The notes beneath the pieces were generated by a model, which saw only the letters and a list, made by a program, of their open reading frames with translations, did not search any database and had not been told where the DNA came from. This document shows positions 22,830 to 33,400 of a DNA stretch of 64,000 nucleotides, piece by piece. The stretch is taken from NCBI RefSeq assembly GCF_027595985.1, contig NC_073303.1:94744591-94808590 (forward strand), written 5' to 3'. A program made the translations under genes and the position numbers. This DNA comes from Sorex araneus (lineage: Eukaryota; Chordata; Mammalia; Eulipotyphla; Soricidae). Position 1 is the stretch's first letter; every line of letters starts with the position of its first letter.

Positions 22830-23561
22830 GGGGGAGACATCCATGACATTGGGAACAATTGCCTGATCTGCCTGTTGCCTGTTGTCTACAAGTTGTTCAC
22901 CCGAGTCATCCTAAATAGGATTGGCAGAACACTAGATGAAGGACAGCTATGTGAGCAATCAGGGCTTTGAAAAGGATTCAGAATGATCGACCATATCCAC
23001 ACAGTGACCAAGCTCATTGAAGTTTCATGAGAGTTCAAGATGCTGCTCTGTCTAATGTTCATTGATTTAAAGAAGGCTTTTGATATTGTTGAGACTGAAG
23101 TGGTCATCAAAGCCCTAGCTAAAGAGGGCATTCAAACTTAGTACATCAGGATCCTCAACGAGCTGTATTACAGATTCACCACCAGGATCTCACCATTCTA
23201 CAAAGAAATGATCATCGAGGTAAAGAGAGGGGTTAGGCAGGGTGATACCATTTTGCCAAAACTCTTCAGTGCCACCCTCAAGAATGTCATGCGACAACTG
23301 GAATGGGAAGGAATGGGAGTGAACATAGATGGTCAGCAACTACACCACCCTCGCTTCACTGATGACATTGTTCTAATAAGACCAAACATTAGCCAAGTGG
23401 CAGGAATGCTGGCTGACTTTGACTGTCAGTGTGGAAAGGTCAGACTGCAGCTGAATCTCACGAAGACAATGTTCATGAGAAACGGACTAGTTCCTGACAT
23501 TCCATTTTATCTCAACACAATGAACATCTCCAAATGCAGCAGTTATGTGTACCTAGGTTGA
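22830..23561 (+). pseudogene. RTE reverse-transcriptase palm
   Basis: In broken frames: motif A is FIDLKKAFDIVE (catalytic Asp), motif B is GVRQGDTILPKLFSATLKN, and motif C is FTDDIVLI, where most RTE elements have FADD. TKTMFMRNG and SYVYLG end the palm. In-frame stops separate the parts (for example near 22970 and 23030), so no polymerase is encoded. A stop directly follows SSYVYLG. Confidence 0.9.
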
Positions 23562-24120
23562 GAACTCAACATGACCAACTACCTGGCACCTAAACTGCAC
23601 TGGAAAGAGTGGCATGGAATGCCTTTAAGAGCGTCAAAGAAGTTGTACCATTCTTCCTGCACTAACATATGCTTCAGAGACCTGGGCCCTATGAAAACAG
23701 GATAAGAACGCTATTCCTATCTCCCAAAGAGGAATCAAAAGAGCTATGCTTAGAGTATCATGTTTCACTTAAGTGACAAAAGGAATCCGGAATTCCGACC
23801 TCCATCAATGATCAAGAATCAGGGACACTGTCTCATTTGCCAAGGCATAGAAAATCAGATGGGCCAGACATGTAATGTGATTTGGAGACGACTGCTGGAC
23901 TAGAGCCGTTACCGACTGGACTCCACAGGATGTCAAAAGAACTCCTCACCACCCACCTATGAGATGGTCAGACTTTTTCGTCAAGACCCTGAATGAACGG
24001 TTTGAGGCTCTTCTTGTTCCTGGAGTAAGCAACTGGGCTACACTAGCACGCGACAGGGACAAATGGAGATATTACTGGCACCCACAAGAGCAAATCAATG
24101 AGCAACAGGATTACAAGTGA
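23562..24120 (+). pseudogene. RTE C-terminal region
   Basis: A deletion and stops follow ELNMTNYLAPKLH. The end is readable again from about 23850: [55 protein letters not shown], then TGA at 24118. The last about 20 codons are the same sequence that forms the tail of the RTE-tailed SINEs. Confidence 0.85.
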
Positions 24121-24540
24121 TACCGGTGATGAGGATATTCAGACAAAGAACAGCAAGTCTGGTGTTGGAGGAACAGCATAGACAGTTAATAGACTTAAAG
24201 GCAGGTAGGAAAAAGGATGTGCCCTTAGAATTGAATTCTAGCTTTAACACTTGGCAAGGCTAAGATATTTATTTAACTCCCTATTTTTCCATCCCCCATG
24301 AAAATTTCTGTACTTCTTTTCTGGGGTTGTTTGAAGCTTAAACAAGATATTCATGCAGGAGGTTCTCTCTGTTGACTCTTTCACATTTATGGATTCAACT
24401 AACAACCAAGGACAGAAAATACATACATTGTAGCTAGTCCTACAATGGTTGAGTCCTGTAGTGAACTCATTAAACTATACAATGCAAAGGCTATTTACAC
24501 GTGATTGATATTAGATAATTATACTCAAGGGGAGCACCTG

Positions 24541-24690
24541 GGTCTGAAGAGATAGTACAGTGAGTAGAGCTGTATTATCAATCTTCAGCATCCCATGTTT
24601 CCCTGAGTACCACCAGGAGTAATTCCTGTGTCTGAGTGCAGATCCAAGAGGAACTCCTGAGTATTGCTGGGTTGAATCTCCCCAAAAGTA
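24541..24690 (+). mobile_element. Poly(A)-type tRNA SINE with internal deletion
   Basis: GGGTCTGAAGAGATAGTACAGTG head, then a deletion across the B box, then CAGCATCCCATG and CACCAGGAGTAATTCCTG. Confidence 0.75.
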
Positions 24691-24941
24691 TGAGGGTATG
24701 TGCATAGAAATTATGTAAACACTACATACACCTTTTATATCATAGAAGAAATTGAACATTCAAACAGTTTGATATGTAGGGAAACTAGGTTCCTAGACCC
24801 ATCTCTCAGCTGATACCAGAGAGAAAACCATATACTATTTTATGCTGTGCCTGGTTTATAGGAAATACTCGTGCATGTTTGACATCATCTTTATTGATAT
24901 TACAAAAAAGAAACTCAAAAGTCAACTTGACAGGGTATAAA

Positions 24942-25160
24942 TTCCAATTCTTCCAGCTTCTAACTAGCTGGATATGGGACTTGGGGCAAAGTTTTTAACT
25001 TTCTGCCTCATTTGTCTCATCTGTAAAATGCACGTCATAGCAGAGCCTCCTGCAGTGGATTATAATGAGTATTAAATATATTAATATATGTAAAGCACTG
25101 AGAACAGTGCCTGTCACATAACAAAGGCCTCATTAGGTTAGCAATTATTATAACCATATG
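24942..25160 (+). mobile_element. MIR element
   Basis: An ancient mammalian tRNA-SINE with the recognisable core TTCTAACTAGCTGG, CTCATCTGTAAAATGC and CACTGAGAACAGTGCCTG. Confidence 0.85.
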
Positions 25161-25629
25161 TGTGCCAGACCCGTAAAGTAAATTGCTAACGTCTTTCTCT
25201 TGTCAACCCCCCAAGGGTTCTGTGGGTCTGGGAAGAGCAGAGGATGCTGAAAACTTAACAATGATTTCCTCTCCTTGATTTATAAGATGTTGGCTAAGAC
25301 TCAAAGGAAGAGGATGAGTAATAGGAAGACAAAGGATCAGGATGGGGAGGAGAATGAGAATTATGAATTCCATAAAATGCAGAACAGAATGGGTATTTTA
25401 TAAAGCATATTTGACCAGAGGTATTATTGGGTAAATAATCCCAGAGTGTGAAGATGGCATGAATGCAGTTGAGCCACTAGCCAAGTAACAGGAATAATGA
25501 TGATTTCTACGGTAACATTTATAACATTTAGAACCTGTTATTCTGTAAAATACTACCCCAAGACCAGGTGCCCTAAAACAATTAGGTATAACACAATTTC
25601 TATTAGTGAAATATGTGGGCTATTTTTAC

Positions 25630-26245
25630 ATCAATGAAACTAGAGGGTTTCATGCTGAGTGAAGTCAGTCAGAAGGAAATGGATAGATACAGAATGATTA
25701 CTCTCATATGGGGGACTTAAAGATACACAGCAATGAAGCAGCAACTGACCAAAGGAAACAGAATTGGAGTTCGTCCACAGAACTGAACTTAGGGGCTGGG
25801 GGAGAAAAGTGGGGATGAAAGGAAGGAATCTTTGGGAGGTTAGTGTAGGCAAGTAGGTAATCTGGTGTTGGATGTGGTATTTTAATGATATATGCATGAA
25901 GCTATGAATAGCACTGTAGCACTGTCATCCTATTATTCATGGATTTGCTTGAGCGGGCACCAGTCATGTCTCCATTGTGAGACTTGTTGTTACTGTCTTT
26001 GGCATATCAAATACATCACGAATAGCTTGCCAGGCTCTATCGTATGGGCAGGATACTCTCGGTAGCTTGCCGGGCTCTCTGAGAGGATGGAGGAATTGAA
26101 CCCAGGTCGGCCGCATGCAAGACACCCTTCCTGCTGTGCTAGCACTCCAGCCCCCTTAGCGCAGTAGGCAGTATGTCAATCTCATAATCTGAAGCCATGA
26201 ATAACAGTATAATAAACCACAGTACTTAGAAAATAAAAAAAATTG
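25630..26245 (+). mobile_element. L1 3'-end fragment, split by a SINE
   Basis: TGAGTGAAGTCAGTCAGAAG and CTCTCATATGGGGGACTTAA, followed by the 3' UTR with GGTGTTGGATGTGG. It is interrupted at about 25911-26155 and resumes as CATGAATAACAGTATAATAA. Confidence 0.75.
25911..26155 (-). mobile_element. RTE-tailed tRNA SINE, full length
   Basis: Minus strand: GCACTGTAGCACTGTCATCC tail, GGGCACCAGTCATGTCTCC, GGCATATCAAATACATCAC body, and head end CTAGCACTCCAGCCCCC. Confidence 0.92.
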
Positions 26246-26370
26246 GGATTGACTAAATTGTATCTTTTGTTCTGGCATCTTCCACGGATCACAAAGTATG
26301 AGCTCAAGCCCAGTCTTCTCAAGGTTCACGTGGAGGTGGAGCGACTTCATGCTCAAGGATGTGTTTTTTA

Positions 26371-26567
26371 CCTATTTTTTAAATTTTTAAAAAATTTTTT
26401 GGCTTTTGGGGTCACACCCAGCGATGCTCAGGGGTTACTCCTGGCTCATGCACTCTGGAATTAACTCCTGGCTGTGCTCAGGGGACCATATGGGATACTG
26501 GGAATCAAACCCAGGTCAGCCACGTGCAAGGCAAACGCCCTACCTGTTGTGCTACCGCTCCAGCCCC
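26371..26567 (-). mobile_element. Poly(A)-tailed tRNA SINE, young
   Basis: GGTCACACCCAGCGATGCTC to GCTACCGCTCCAGCCCC, with a perfect 16-bp target duplication AAGGATGTGTTTTTTA at 26355-26370 and 26568-26583. Confidence 0.94.
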
Positions 26568-27099
26568 AAGGATGTGTTTTTTAGACTGAACTCCAGGCCA
26601 CTGGACGGAGGGGCTCATTAACCCTGCAAACAACCCTTCTGCCCTTGCCTATGAATCTTCCCAAAGTGTCAAGTTGCTTTGTCCAAGTGTGTGAGCCAAG
26701 ACAGTAACAGCAAGTCCTCTAAGAATGAAGCCACAAGGCTTTTGTACCAACAATGCTGGAGACAACTCATCACTTGGTCTTATTTTACTCCTCAGTAACA
26801 CATAATTAATTTTAGCCAGTCCTTTAGGCAGGGTGTTACACAAATATCCTTGAGGATCATTTTTGGAAGCTGCCAACCGCTGGACTTTGTGAACTTCCCA
26901 GTTTTTGCAACCAGGGACATGATTGGAAAAATATTTTATTGATGTAACCTTAAGCTGAAAGGATACCCAAGTGAGAGTGACATTAATTTTTCTTTTTCTG
27001 CCATTTTGACCATTTGGGCATCAGAACAGAAGCTGATGAACACAAAACAAACAAGGAATAACTCATCCACTTATGGCTGAAGATTCACACTTCTCATTT

Positions 27100-27263
27100 C
27101 TTTTTTTTCACCCATGGGTGGAGAGGTAGGCAGGGCATTCCTTGTTCTGTGCTCAGAAGTTACTTGTAGCAGTGCTCAGCAATCATATTCCATTTCAGGG
27201 ATCAAAATGGGGTTAGCCATTACAAGTAAAGTGCCTTATTGCCTACATTATTCCTCCAGCCCC
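27100..27263 (-). mobile_element. Old poly(A)-type tRNA SINE
   Basis: T-rich start, TTCTGTGCTCAGAAGTTAC, CAGGGATCAAAATGGGG, and head end ATTATTCCTCCAGCCCC. Confidence 0.7.
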
Positions 27264-27449
27264 TCACTTGTTTTATCTCACTTAATTTTCCAAATCAGTC
27301 TGTGAAGTGCATAATTTTGTGTGCACTTCACAAAATAGCAACTCAAAAAAAGTCAAATTCAAACATGAGCACACAGGACAGTAGCCATAATTAGAATCTC
27401 AGTATAAGTAACTACAACATTTGCATTTTATTTTCTTCTTTTCTTTTAT

Positions 27450-27722
27450 AGCGGGTGCTCCCAAGTGGTGCTCAGGAGACCTGAGGCCTCTCTAATGATT
27501 CTTAGTCAATTCTTATTGACTCAATTATTAAGCCTGAAGATACGCTGCTGCTGCCGCCGGGGCTCCTGGGTGTCGGAGATTACCTCAGTCACCTCAGAGA
27601 TGCTTGTGAGCCTCCAGGGCTGCACTCAGCATTGCTTTGTGGACCACATATTACTCATGAATTGAACTTGGGTCACCATATGCAGGGTTTATGCCTGAAT
27701 CTCTGTACTATTTCTCTAGTCA
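27450..27722 (-). mobile_element. Old tRNA-SINE relic, disrupted
   Basis: GTGGTGCTCAGGAG at one end and CTGTACTATTTCTCTAG at the other fit a decayed copy. The middle, including a GC-rich stretch near 27548-27575, does not match the family. Confidence 0.4.
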
Positions 27723-27915
27723 CCAAAACTCACATTCCTTTTTTTTTTTTAAAAAAAAATCACATTAACAACATTAAATTTAACTGTGAAAGTTTAATTT
27801 TTAAAAATCACATTCTTATGAAGATCCCGTGCACCTCAGTGTTACTGAAATATATATTCTTTTTTATCATTTACAATAGAAAAGGACTCACAAACAGCAT
27901 TGACCCCCTTGCCCC

Positions 27916-28078
27916 CCGGGGTCAGACTGATAGTATACCACAAAGGGCATTTGCCTTGCATGTGGTTAACCCAGGTTCAATCCTGGCATACTATAAAGTC
28001 CCCCGAGCACCACCAGGAGTAATTTCTGAATGAGAGCTAGAAGTAACCCCTGAGCATTACAGGGTGTGACCGAACAAG
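27916..28078 (+). mobile_element. Poly(A)-type tRNA SINE with microsatellite tail
   Basis: GGGGTCAGACTGATAGTATA head, CCCAGGTTCAATCC B box, CACCAGGAGTAATTTCTG and CAGGGTGTGACC. The usual A-tail is replaced by a GA-rich microsatellite. Confidence 0.85.
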
Positions 28079-28112
<34 letters not shown>

Positions 28113-28130
28113 AGAAGAAGAAGAAGAAGA
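28079..28130 (+). repeat. (GA)n(GAA)n microsatellite
   Basis: About 15 GA units running directly into about 7 GAA units, at the 3' end of the SINE where the poly(A) would be. Confidence 0.95.
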
Positions 28131-29997
28131 ACAAAAACCAGCATCGACTCCTTCAAGACTTATGAAAATATAAAATGCAAAATAGAGTTTCCTGCCACAA
28201 GCCCAGTTTTTGGTGGATAAATCAATTGCCACTGCAGATATTTTCATATGTGCAAGTTTATGGCATCTTGAGTTTACTAGCAACAGTGATTTCCCCAGAT
28301 AAATGTAATTGATCTAAACAAAGGACGCTAGTACTGTCTACTACACTTGATGAAAATGGCCAGACGCAAGAAGTATTACTTCTCTGAACATTCTTCTTAC
28401 GTTCTCACAGCAAGGGTGCCATACTGGTTGAGTAAAGCATCCTTCTAGTGACCATGGTGTATCCAGCTGGCCTGATTCATGGGCAACATGTCCATCATTG
28501 CTGGTCCAGGAGACTATCCTAGGTCTTTACCAGGCTTCTCAGTGTGAATGTCACTCGTGTGAGCCCAACAGGAAGTGTGACCTCATTCTGCCTTGAGACT
28601 CTGGTTTCACAGGCTGATTTTGAAAGAAAACAAGAGGAGTGGTAGAGCAGAATTTCCCAAGAACTACGTGAGCTTCTGTTTTAGCAAACAAACAAAAGGC
28701 TGCTGGAGACAACACTTCTCTGCAAATGCTAGCACACACACAGTGATGTGTGCCGACATCTATTAGGAGGAGGAAAAGATGGATTTCCCTTTTTTGAAGA
28801 GAATTATGCACCTTTTGATGTTCTGACACTTTTCAGCTGACAACGTGAAAGGCACTGGATTTCTCTGCTGTCAACAACAGAAAACTTCAGATTTCAGTAA
28901 TTATATTTTTATTATTTATCAATTGGAAAACCAGATAGGAAATTTCCTTGGGAAGAAACACACATGATAATTTTTTCAGAGCAGATGTATCACTTTAATG
29001 ATTTTGGTAGGAAGAATATTTCCTGAAAAATTTTTGGAACTGTTAACTGTAGTGTCTTCAATGTTAATTGAATTCTCATTGACTGATAATGTACTTCCTG
29101 TAAATTGCTACATCTATTTGTAAGAAACAATATTAAGACCTTACTTTTTCTGAATTATTTGGTAGTTTAAGATTAAATTTAATGCTTGTGGAAAATAATT
29201 TGAACTGAATATATCCATATTGCAATGAGCCAAAACCAAAAAGGACAAATGGTATATGATTCTATTCTAGTGCAAACAATATTGCATTCCAAACAAATGA
29301 AATCTATAAAAAGTATGTGCTTTGATTCAGATATCTTGAAAGGAATGCCAGAAATTTCTTTCAATTTCCCTAAAGCTCATTGTAGATAAGGATCTCTATT
29401 TTTTATAGGTTTTGTATGTCATTTTTTGGAAGACCCAATTTGAAGTTTTACTATTATTTTTGATTTATTTACTATATGATAACCACTAAAATATTGCACT
29501 TAGTTGTCAGCTGAAGCTAGCCATTAGTGACGAATGGTAAATAATTTGATTAAAATTTACATATTTGGTTCAGTATTTAATTTCTATTTTAAAAAAGCAA
29601 ATTAAATGCCCATGAGAAATAAGTTTTTAAATCTGTCAGCAGTATACTATTTTTAGTGCAATGTTGTTACAAAATTTGGCGATGGCTAGGCTGATTTTAT
29701 GTGCAAAAATGCAAGACCCTTTCGTAATTACCTATCTATGGTTTGAGGTGTTGGGGAAATGACAGCTAGCAGTTCTCAAGCATTGTATGACATTTGATAG
29801 TGAGGTAATGTGTGTTGGATGAATAAATAGAAATACATTAATTTAGAGATTTATAGAACCTATATATTGTTCATATTTTAAATAGTTTGCATTCTTTATT
29901 ATATTTTTATTACAAGGCAATTTTTGTAGATTTGGTTTTACCTGATAAAATGATGTATTTATGGCACAGAAATATTAATGATTGATCCATTTGCTTG

Positions 29998-30150
29998 TTT
30001 GGGGAACATATCCTTTGGTGCTCAGGAGTATTCTTGGATTAGTTCTCAGAAGATTTTAACAGTTTTTGGAGGACTATGTGGTAGTTGAGTTCAGACCCGA
30101 AGTTCTGACATGCAAACCATGAACACTATCCTTTGAGCTATCTTGGTGAA
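29998..30150 (-). mobile_element. Old tRNA-SINE relic
   Basis: GGTGCTCAGGAGTATTCTTGG, GGAGGACTATGTGG and TGAGCTATCTTGGTG preserve the minus-strand order of the family. Confidence 0.55.
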
Positions 30151-30357
30151 AAAGACTATTTAGATGCACAGAGACAATAGTAATACATAACAGTAATACA
30201 TAATCATAGAGATTTACATAATCTTAGTGGTCCTCAATCCTAATCTCTGTATTATTTCAGTTAACAAATCTACTAGTGCAATTAGTATATGCCATCTGTT
30301 TGGACACCAATTTTCTATTTTTAGTATATTATCCACCTTTGTGAGTGTCTTTTACAG

Positions 30358-30432
30358 AAAATCTGTGAAATTTGAACAAGAAACTTCCCAGGATGTACCG
30401 AATATCTCAATTGATGTCAACACCAGTAGCAG
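30358..30432 (+). CDS. TMEM71: TMEM71 coding exon 1 (ATG at 30393)
   Basis: The best acceptor, GTCTTTTACAG, ends at 30357. ATG at 30393 opens [13 protein letters not shown] plus one base, followed by donor G|GTAGGA at 30432/30433. A second AG (TTCCCAG) directly before the ATG is a weaker acceptor. 5' UTR is 30358-30392. Residues 1-13. Confidence 0.9.
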
Positions 30433-33400
30433 GTAGGAACACTGCTATATGCAATTATCTTTTGAATGATTAGACTTCTTTTAGAAATTTCCTTGCTTTG
30501 ATTTTACTGATACTCATACCATTAACCATCTGTCAGTAGCCTGTGCTTCTTAAATGCCAGTGTTCTCTTTGGCAATGATTTTGACTATATTTTTTTCCAG
30601 AGAGAAATGTGATACTTTTCCTTTTAGTAGAAAAAAAAAAACCTTTGTTTTTCAGATGCCTGTGCATAAATGAGATAGGAGACATTTTATCAAATACTAT
30701 TAAGATATAAAACTGTTTATCTAGTAAAATTTGAAAAAACATCACTGAATGATTTTGATAGCTACTTACGAAAAACAAGGGCGTTGCTAAAACGGTAGTG
30801 GTTTTGAGTTTCTTCCTTCCTCTTGTTTCTTCCTCCCCAAACCCAGCTTCTAACTCTCCCTCCCTCACACACCTACGATTTTCTCCTTAGAAATAAATTA
30901 ACAAATCTGAATTTCTCTGTCCTATGTATTATCAGTGATGAAGTCAAGTTTCATTGAGACTGTGTATTAGAAGCAATCAGGTCATTTCTATACAATATAA
31001 AGTTCTATTTTACAGTTTGGACTTCTTGTTACTGTTTTTGGCATATCGAATACACCACGGTTAGCTTGCCAGGCTCTGCCGTGTGGATGGGATACTCTCA
31101 GTAGCTTGCCAGGGCTCTCCGAGAGGGATGGAGGAATTGAAATCGAACCTGGGTCAGCCGAGTGCAAGGCAAATGCCACAAGTATCACAATGGAGACATT
31201 ACTGGTGCCCACTCAAGCAAATTGATGAACAACGGGATGACAGTGCTACAGTGCAGTGCTACAGTTTGGAACATTAATTAACTGCAACTTTTCCAAACTG
31301 AAATCTTTTACTATGCAAATGCATAGTAAATGGAATGATTAAATGGTTAAAATGGAATGAATGGATAGATGACTTTTTAATTAGTATTACTTATAGTCTG
31401 GGCCAGAGACAGTGTACAGCAGGTATAGCATTTGCCTTGCATGCAGTTTGATCGAATCGAACATGGATTCAATCCCTGCAACTCATATAGTTCACAGAGC
31501 ACTGCCAGGAGAGATCCCTGAGCATTGTAGGTGTGGCTCAAAAATAAAAACAATAAAAATAAAAAGATTAGTCATAATCTTAATATATCAGGAAATATTT
31601 ACATAAAGCAAAATGGAACTTTTTTCATCCAATAATGTCTTTGGTCAATTTTACTATAGAAGTTACTTCAATATGTCTTAATGAGAGTGATTCCAGACAA
31701 ATGTTTGGATTCTTCAAATTACTGAGTCAGCTAAAAAAAGTGATAAAATACCCATGCATCTTGGGTAATTGATTTTTCTCCCCTGTAGTTTCACCAAAAA
31801 TCCTACCTTCCTCTTTTTCATGAGTCAGTTTTCTGCTAGTGATTTTGATTGCCTCACTCTGCACTAAGAAACCTCTAAGGGATTGTGGAATAAGAGATAA
31901 GCTAGAAGCCCTACATTTTTTTTTCTGGTTTTCTGGAGAGAACTGATGATATACTATGTTAGTGTTGATTCATTGGTTGACCACATCTCTTGAAGTATCT
32001 GAAGAAACTGAAATATTGACATTCACACATTTTTTACTGCCTCCTCTGCTAGAATCATGCGTGTTGGTGAAGTTTGATAAATGTGTATTTCTTTCACCTT
32101 CTTCACCAGGTTCTTCTGGATATTGGTCTAAAAGAGAATATACTCGAGCGAGATCTCCTACATACATTTTCCCAAGGTATTCTATGGGATTTTACCCAAG
32201 AACAGTCTTTTTTCCACCTATATATGTGTATTGTTACATCCCTGTTTTGAAAGTAGTAAACTTAGCTGCCATTCAATCTTGGTATGGGTACAGATTTTAT
32301 TATTCTCATGCACATACAAAATAAAAACTTGCCTAACCTAATGTGGAGGTTTGGGGCATATGTGTCAATGTACATGAATTATTTGTTCACTTAGTGGAAA
32401 AACTAATGAATGTCCATATGTGGTTATTTTTTCAGTTACTTTTTCTTTAATACAGTCTTTATCTATTTTACAAGAACAAGGAGACTCTCCATCAGCGTGC
32501 ATACTGGTTGAATTTTGTGCTTTTCTAAAAACATGTATAGTTTGCCATTTTATTTAAGTTTTACAATGAATTCTTTATCTTTAATTCCTGATGAAGGCAT
32601 CAGCTGATGTCTCTTTTAGTACTATATGGAATGTGTGGGATCATGCATTAATTTAAAATGTCTGTGTTCTTTTCCTTGTCAATTCTAGATCTACTACTAA
32701 TGACAAGTAACTTAGCTAGTTATGGACAAACAAATGGTATAGAAATTAGACTGTTCTCGAATTGGAAAAAGACAGGATTCAGACTTCAACTCTATTAGTG
32801 ATACGTAATATTGAATTTTTTAACCTTTTTGGTTTGGGGGGCTACAGTCAATGGTGCTCAGGGCTCTGCACTCTGGGATTACTTTGTGGGACTCAGGGGA
32901 CTGACCACATGGCGAACCTTGGATGAAACCCACTATATTACCTCTTTAGCCCTCTCCTTTACTTCATTTTTTCTCTTCTGGATATAATGAAGATAAAATA
33001 GAGATGTTTATGTAAAGTAGAAAAAGTTTGAAGTGTAGAACAAGCTCATAATAATTTTTCAATTAAGTCTAACTGAAACATATTTTACTAATATTAGTGC
33101 ATGCATTAATTGTAAGCATGCTTTTGAATTTTTAAATTATCAGAAACTTGATAGAACATTGGTATCACTTCAGTGAGCAACATCAAAAGCCTTTTGTGTA
33201 AGCATAAATTTTTTTCCAACTGAAAATGGATGTACTGAACTAAGTAGGAGATTTCCCTGGCTACCAAATCAGAGAAGGTTACTACATGATAATTTGTATG
33301 GTTGACCTGAGGAAAATTTACAAAGAACCAAAATACCTCTCTGAATACATGCTTATGTAGCCATATTCGTTTGGTGACTCTGTAATTATAATCAATATAT

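Larger units (their letters stand above)
21071..24128 (+). mobile_element. Full-length RTE-clade LINE (RTE1_Sar-like), inactivated
   Basis: A 3,058-bp element flanked by a perfect 12-bp duplication ATGAGGATATTC (21059-21070 and 24129-24140). It has about 255 bp of 5' leader, then a single apurinic endonuclease/reverse transcriptase reading frame now broken by frameshifts and stops. The frame's terminal stop, TGA at 24118-24120, leaves only 8 bp of 3' sequence. The translated pieces closely resemble nematode (strongylid-type) RTE proteins as I recall them. To my recollection a shrew RTE shared with parasitic nematodes has been published (Dunemann and Wasmuth 2019). No recent activity is possible from this copy. 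Confidence 0.93.
5681..30357. other. Intergenic region / 5' part of TMEM71 (non-coding exon 1 not located)
   Basis: About 24.7 kb between the PHF20L1 promoter and the TMEM71 exon with the start codon. Repeats are listed separately. Segments in which I see nothing recognisable include about 6160-8340 (a weak LTR-like end near 7035-7095), 9390-10190, 10300-11070, 13520-14990, 15730-17590, 24150-24540, 26570-27100 and 28140-29990. No conserved open frame stands out. In human the first TMEM71 exon is non-coding, so it probably hides in this interval, but I could not pick it out. Confidence 0.6.
30433..32109 (+). other. TMEM71: TMEM71 intron after coding exon 1
   Basis: It holds an RTE-tailed SINE with an inverted 5' half (31022-31259) and a poly(A) SINE (31399-31566). 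The remainder shows nothing recognisable. Confidence 0.85.

Noticed and set aside
21326..23561. Possible host gene derived from the RTE
   Set aside because: Multiple frameshifts and stops break the frame and motif C is altered. There is no sign of a preserved domain.
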